Source: Lentisphaerota bacterium
Lineage (GTDB): Bacteria; Verrucomicrobiota; Lentisphaeria; Oligosphaerales; JABHEG01
Direction: 5' to 3'
Length of the DNA stretch: 64,000 bases
NCBI GenBank assembly: GCA_018676675.1
Contig: JABHEG010000142.1
Span: 1 to 64,000 of the forward strand
Part shown: positions 61,691 to 64,000 of the stretch, piece by piece
How the letters are laid out: every line of letters begins with the position of its first letter
Numbering within the stretch: position 1 is the stretch's first letter
The notes under the pieces: generated by a model
Database searches by the model: none
Told to the model about the DNA's origin: nothing
The model's input: only the letters and a program-made list of their open reading frames with translations
Translations under genes and position numbers: made by a program

Positions 61691-62473
61691 ATGCTGCTGC
61701 CAACCGTCGATTTCTGCGGACTCCGCGTTACCCGTCTCCTGATCGGGGGAAACCCGTTCGGGGGCTTCAGCCATCAGACGCCCGAACGCAACCAGGAGAT
61801 GATCGATTACTACACGCCGGATCGCATCATCGAGACCCTCGAACGTGCCCGAGACGCCGGGATCAACACCTTTGTCACCAACAACAGCCCGGACATGCTC
61901 GATGTCGTCCGACGCTTCCTCACCGATTGCGGCGGACTCCAATGGATCGCCCAAGTCAATGACCGCTACCTCGGCTCAATGACAGACGCGATCGACGAAG
62001 CCGCAGACGTCGGAGCTGCCGCAATCTACCTGCACGGACGGGAAACTGAGCTTCAATGGGAAGCGAACGATGCGGCCAAACTCGTCACCTGCATGGAACG
62101 GATCCGCTCACACGGACTCCCCGCCGGGGTCGCCGGACACGGCCCGGAGCCTCATCAGTGGGTCCACGAACAACATGTCGCCGACTTCCATGCCCATGCC
62201 TTCTTCCGCTGCGGAAGTCTCCACAGTGGCGAGGGTCTCAAGTTCAAACTGCGTGACATGCCCCCCGCAACCGAGTGGATCCGCAACACACCCAGGCCCT
62301 GCATCGGCTACAAGATCATGGGAGCCGGACGCATCGACGCGCGCATGGCCTTTGAGTACGCCTTCGACAGCATCAAACCCAATGATATCGTCAACGTCGG
62401 CATGCACCGCGGCGACAACGACAACATGGTCGAAGAGAACGTCGCCATGGTCCGGGATATTCTGGGCAACTGA
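61691..62473 (+). CDS. TIM-barrel protein of unknown function (paralogue of 21933-22811)
   Basis: A 260-residue soluble protein matching the 292-residue one at 21933 through VTRLLIGGNPFGG, QEMIDYYTPDRIIETLERARDAGINTF, LQWIAQV, AAIYLHG, YKIMGAGR and IKPNDIVNVGM. It is shorter because it lacks an insertion between the HG strand and the late barrel strands. It is not a characterised family to me. ATG 61691 lies in a frame open from 61625; AGGAAAG is present upstream with long spacing. It is convergent with the DUF3604 gene (9 bp). The first copy is next to a sulfatase, whereas this one is alone. Confidence 0.7.
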   Translation: MLLPTVDFCGLRVTRLLIGGNPFGGFSHQTPERNQEMIDYYTPDRIIETLERARDAGINTFVTNNSPDMLDVVRRFLTDCGGLQWIAQVNDRYLGSMTDAIDEAADVGAAAIYLHGRETELQWEANDAAKLVTCMERIRSHGLPAGVAGHGPEPHQWVHEQHVADFHAHAFFRCGSLHSGEGLKFKLRDMPPATEWIRNTPRPCIGYKIMGAGRIDARMAFEYAFDSIKPNDIVNVGMHRGDNDNMVEENVAMVRDILGN

Positions 62474-62482
62474 ACTACACGA

Positions 62483-64000
62483 TCAGGCATCCACCCAGAT
62501 TGGTGATGACCACGCGTACTGCCCGTTCAGCTGGCTCACCCGCACGTAGTAAAAACTCCGCCCGCCTTTAGGTGGATCATCCCCAAACTCGAGCTCGGCC
62601 GTGTAGCCACTCTCCGGCACGGCCTGGTGAATCTTCACCTTGTAGGAACACCCGTAGAGCTTGTCTGTCACCGTGTCGTATTCCCGCGGGTCAACGCCGT
62701 ACACGTCCCGCAAACAGCGTTCCGTTCCGTCGGGGTCGAAGAGCACGCGCGAACCGGCCAGCAACTCCCGCAGGGAAAACGTCCCCGAGTGCGGACCACA
62801 GTCGAGGGTCACCGTCGCGTCCGGGCTTCCCTCTAACTCCAGAACAATCGACTGCGCGCAGGCCCGGCCATGCGTGATCAGTCGGTATATGCAAGACGTC
62901 TCGTCCCACTCCATGATCTCCTGCCCAAGCCGCGAAAAGCGCCCCTCCACTGACTCAATCCGGCAGCCGCTTGCCGAAATCCGGGCGTTCCACTCTTTCG
63001 CGACCACGCTCTGCTCAGGTGATGCGCCGAGACCCCAGCCATGCTCGACCTGCAGCTTCACACGCACCATGTCCTGAGTGGGAACCGCCCACGTGCCCTG
63101 GTGACAGTGCGTCGCCACGACCCGGTTGTCCCGGATCAGCTCGATGCGGTCAATGGCCTGCGTGCCCACCGCTCGAGCTCGGATCGACAACGGACCACGT
63201 GCCGTGAACACGTCCCCCATCATATGGTCATTGATGCTGAAACCAAGCTCTATCCTGTCACCGGTCACGCCATAGACACGGCGCGAGTGGAAGGCCTCCC
63301 AGAGCGACTCACGCGTCAGCTCCCGTGCGTAGCATGCCATCAGCCCTGCTCCATGGCGACCGGCAAAAGGGACACCGTCCTGAGAGGCAATGATGCCCAC
63401 GCGACAGCCCTGCGCCAACCCGTCCTGAACGGTGTTCCCGGTCACTCGTGGCCCCATGATGCTGTTCCGACCCATCGGCAAACAGGAGTCGTCACTCTCC
63501 GAACAACCGTGGCCGGAGAAGATCTCTGCGAACGGCGAAATGAGTTCGTCGTAGTGCGCCCAATCCTTGCTGCGATGTTCGGGGGCGTAGGCTGTGTGGT
63601 GGGGAATCGCGATGCCGTCGCGCGCCCTGAGATTGGCGTAGAGCTCGTCGATGTGCAGGCTGAGGTCCAACGGCTGATCGTCGTGGAGATAGACCACGTT
63701 GTGGTCACCCCATCTGGTCCGGTCACCGGTCCACTCATAGCCGGGAAACGTGACGAACTCCCCAGGGCGATGGTGACGCTTGGTCAGCTCCGAGATAGCC
63801 TCCCAGTAGGGCCCAAACTCATCACGCGGGCCGCGGCTCTCCAGGCTCGGCATCCCAGGTCGTGAGACCAGGTGCAGTGCCGGATAGAAGATCACAGGCA
63901 TAAAGTCCAGGTAAGGGGCTGCGGCCGTCAGACTGTGGTCGACATAGTCCCGCCACGTCGCCTCAGGGGCTATGTGCGGGGGATACTGGCAGTGGGTGTC
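62483..64000 (-). CDS. DUF3604 family protein, 5' end cut off by the window
   Basis: At least 505 residues; the frame runs open to position 64000 without a start being needed inside the window, so the true N-terminus lies outside. PHP-like metal motifs are visible: FVTFPGYEWTGDRTRWGDHNVVYLHDD, IAIPHHTAYAPEHR, FSGHGCSE and the middle RVGIIASQDGV. The C-terminus is a beta-sandwich (SYKVKIHQAVPE, YYVRVSQLNGQYAWSSPIWV). DUF3604 proteins are PHP-type metal-dependent hydrolases of uncertain substrate, frequent beside sulfatases. Minus-strand, convergent with the TIM-barrel gene at a 9-bp gap. Confidence 0.82.
   Translation of the reverse strand, partial: DTHCQYPPHIAPEATWRDYVDHSLTAAAPYLDFMPVIFYPALHLVSRPGMPSLESRGPRDEFGPYWEAISELTKRHHRPGEFVTFPGYEWTGDRTRWGDHNVVYLHDDQPLDLSLHIDELYANLRARDGIAIPHHTAYAPEHRSKDWAHYDELISPFAEIFSGHGCSESDDSCLPMGRNSIMGPRVTGNTVQDGLAQGCRVGIIASQDGVPFAGRHGAGLMACYARELTRESLWEAFHSRRVYGVTGDRIELGFSINDHMMGDVFTARGPLSIRARAVGTQAIDRIELIRDNRVVATHCHQGTWAVPTQDMVRVKLQVEHGWGLGASPEQSVVAKEWNARISASGCRIESVEGRFSRLGQEIMEWDETSCIYRLITHGRACAQSIVLELEGSPDATVTLDCGPHSGTFSLRELLAGSRVLFDPDGTERCLRDVYGVDPREYDTVTDKLYGCSYKVKIHQAVPESGYTAELEFGDDPPKGGRSFYYVRVSQLNGQYAWSSPIWVDA

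Overview
The window is high-GC bacterial chromosome from a glycan-degrading specialist. It carries three type I sulfatases, several uncharacterised glycosidase families (DUF4838, DUF4091, DUF6067-like, a GH10-like barrel, a GH42-like trimerisation protein), GH4, GH116, two xylose-isomerase-like barrels, a giant PQQ-propeller protein and a DUF3604 protein. This gene content is typical of the PVC group and neighbouring phyla (Planctomycetes, Lentisphaerae, Kiritimatiellae, Hydrogenedentota-like). I cannot place it more precisely without a marker gene. I see no rRNA, tRNA, CRISPR array, transposase, phage genes, SusC/D pair or complete sugar transporter.

Layout. 1-1106: end of a plus-strand isomerase gene. 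1324-3792: DUF4838 enzyme (minus). 4144-11032: plus run of an orphan PAS sensor kinase, a secreted jelly-roll protein, a DUF4091 glycosidase and a CBM9-like protein. 11296-24101: unbroken 12.8 kb minus run, read from high to low coordinate as sulfatase, TIM-barrel protein, SMP-30 lactonase, iron alcohol dehydrogenase, Tat-exported sulfatase, SGNH hydrolase, carbamoyltransferase, SxtJ-like protein, DUF5989 protein and GH10-like protein. 24313-26244: GH43-like propeller and second isomerase (plus). 26412-29540: F5/8C-DUF4091 protein and TcdA (minus). 30147-36000: tight plus operon of sulfatase, class II aldolase and GH42-like protein. 36008-36665: nucleotidyltransferase/small-partner module. 36999-41718: divergent GH4 and beta-helix/LamG genes. 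41739-42318: MazF module. 42566-47730: plus operon of a URO-D family protein, M14 peptidase and GH116. 47945-48518: HicAB. 48578-49264: lipoprotein. 49774-55053: 1759-residue mosaic propeller protein. 55328-61494: minus run of sensor kinase, DUF6067-like protein, DegT aminotransferase and a small ORF. 61691-62473: paralogue of the 21933 TIM-barrel protein. 62483-64000: DUF3604 protein cut by the window edge.

Working together (inference): exported enzymes and carbohydrate-binding proteins strip sulfate and cleave an unusual sulfated, possibly uronic-acid-containing or carbamoylated glycan. Intracellular GH4, GH116, isomerases, lactonase, dehydrogenase and class II aldolase then feed the released sugars into central metabolism. 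Two sensor kinases head or precede glycosidase runs with no response regulator nearby. Three toxin-antitoxin-like modules are scattered between the sugar operons, and the two clearest have predicted promoters that place the transcription start at the ATG. The longer convergent gene ends are filled with tandem palindromic repeats, probably bidirectional terminators or mobile palindromes. Start codons were chosen from Shine-Dalgarno spacing, signal peptides and family N-termini, and often differ from the longest ORF.
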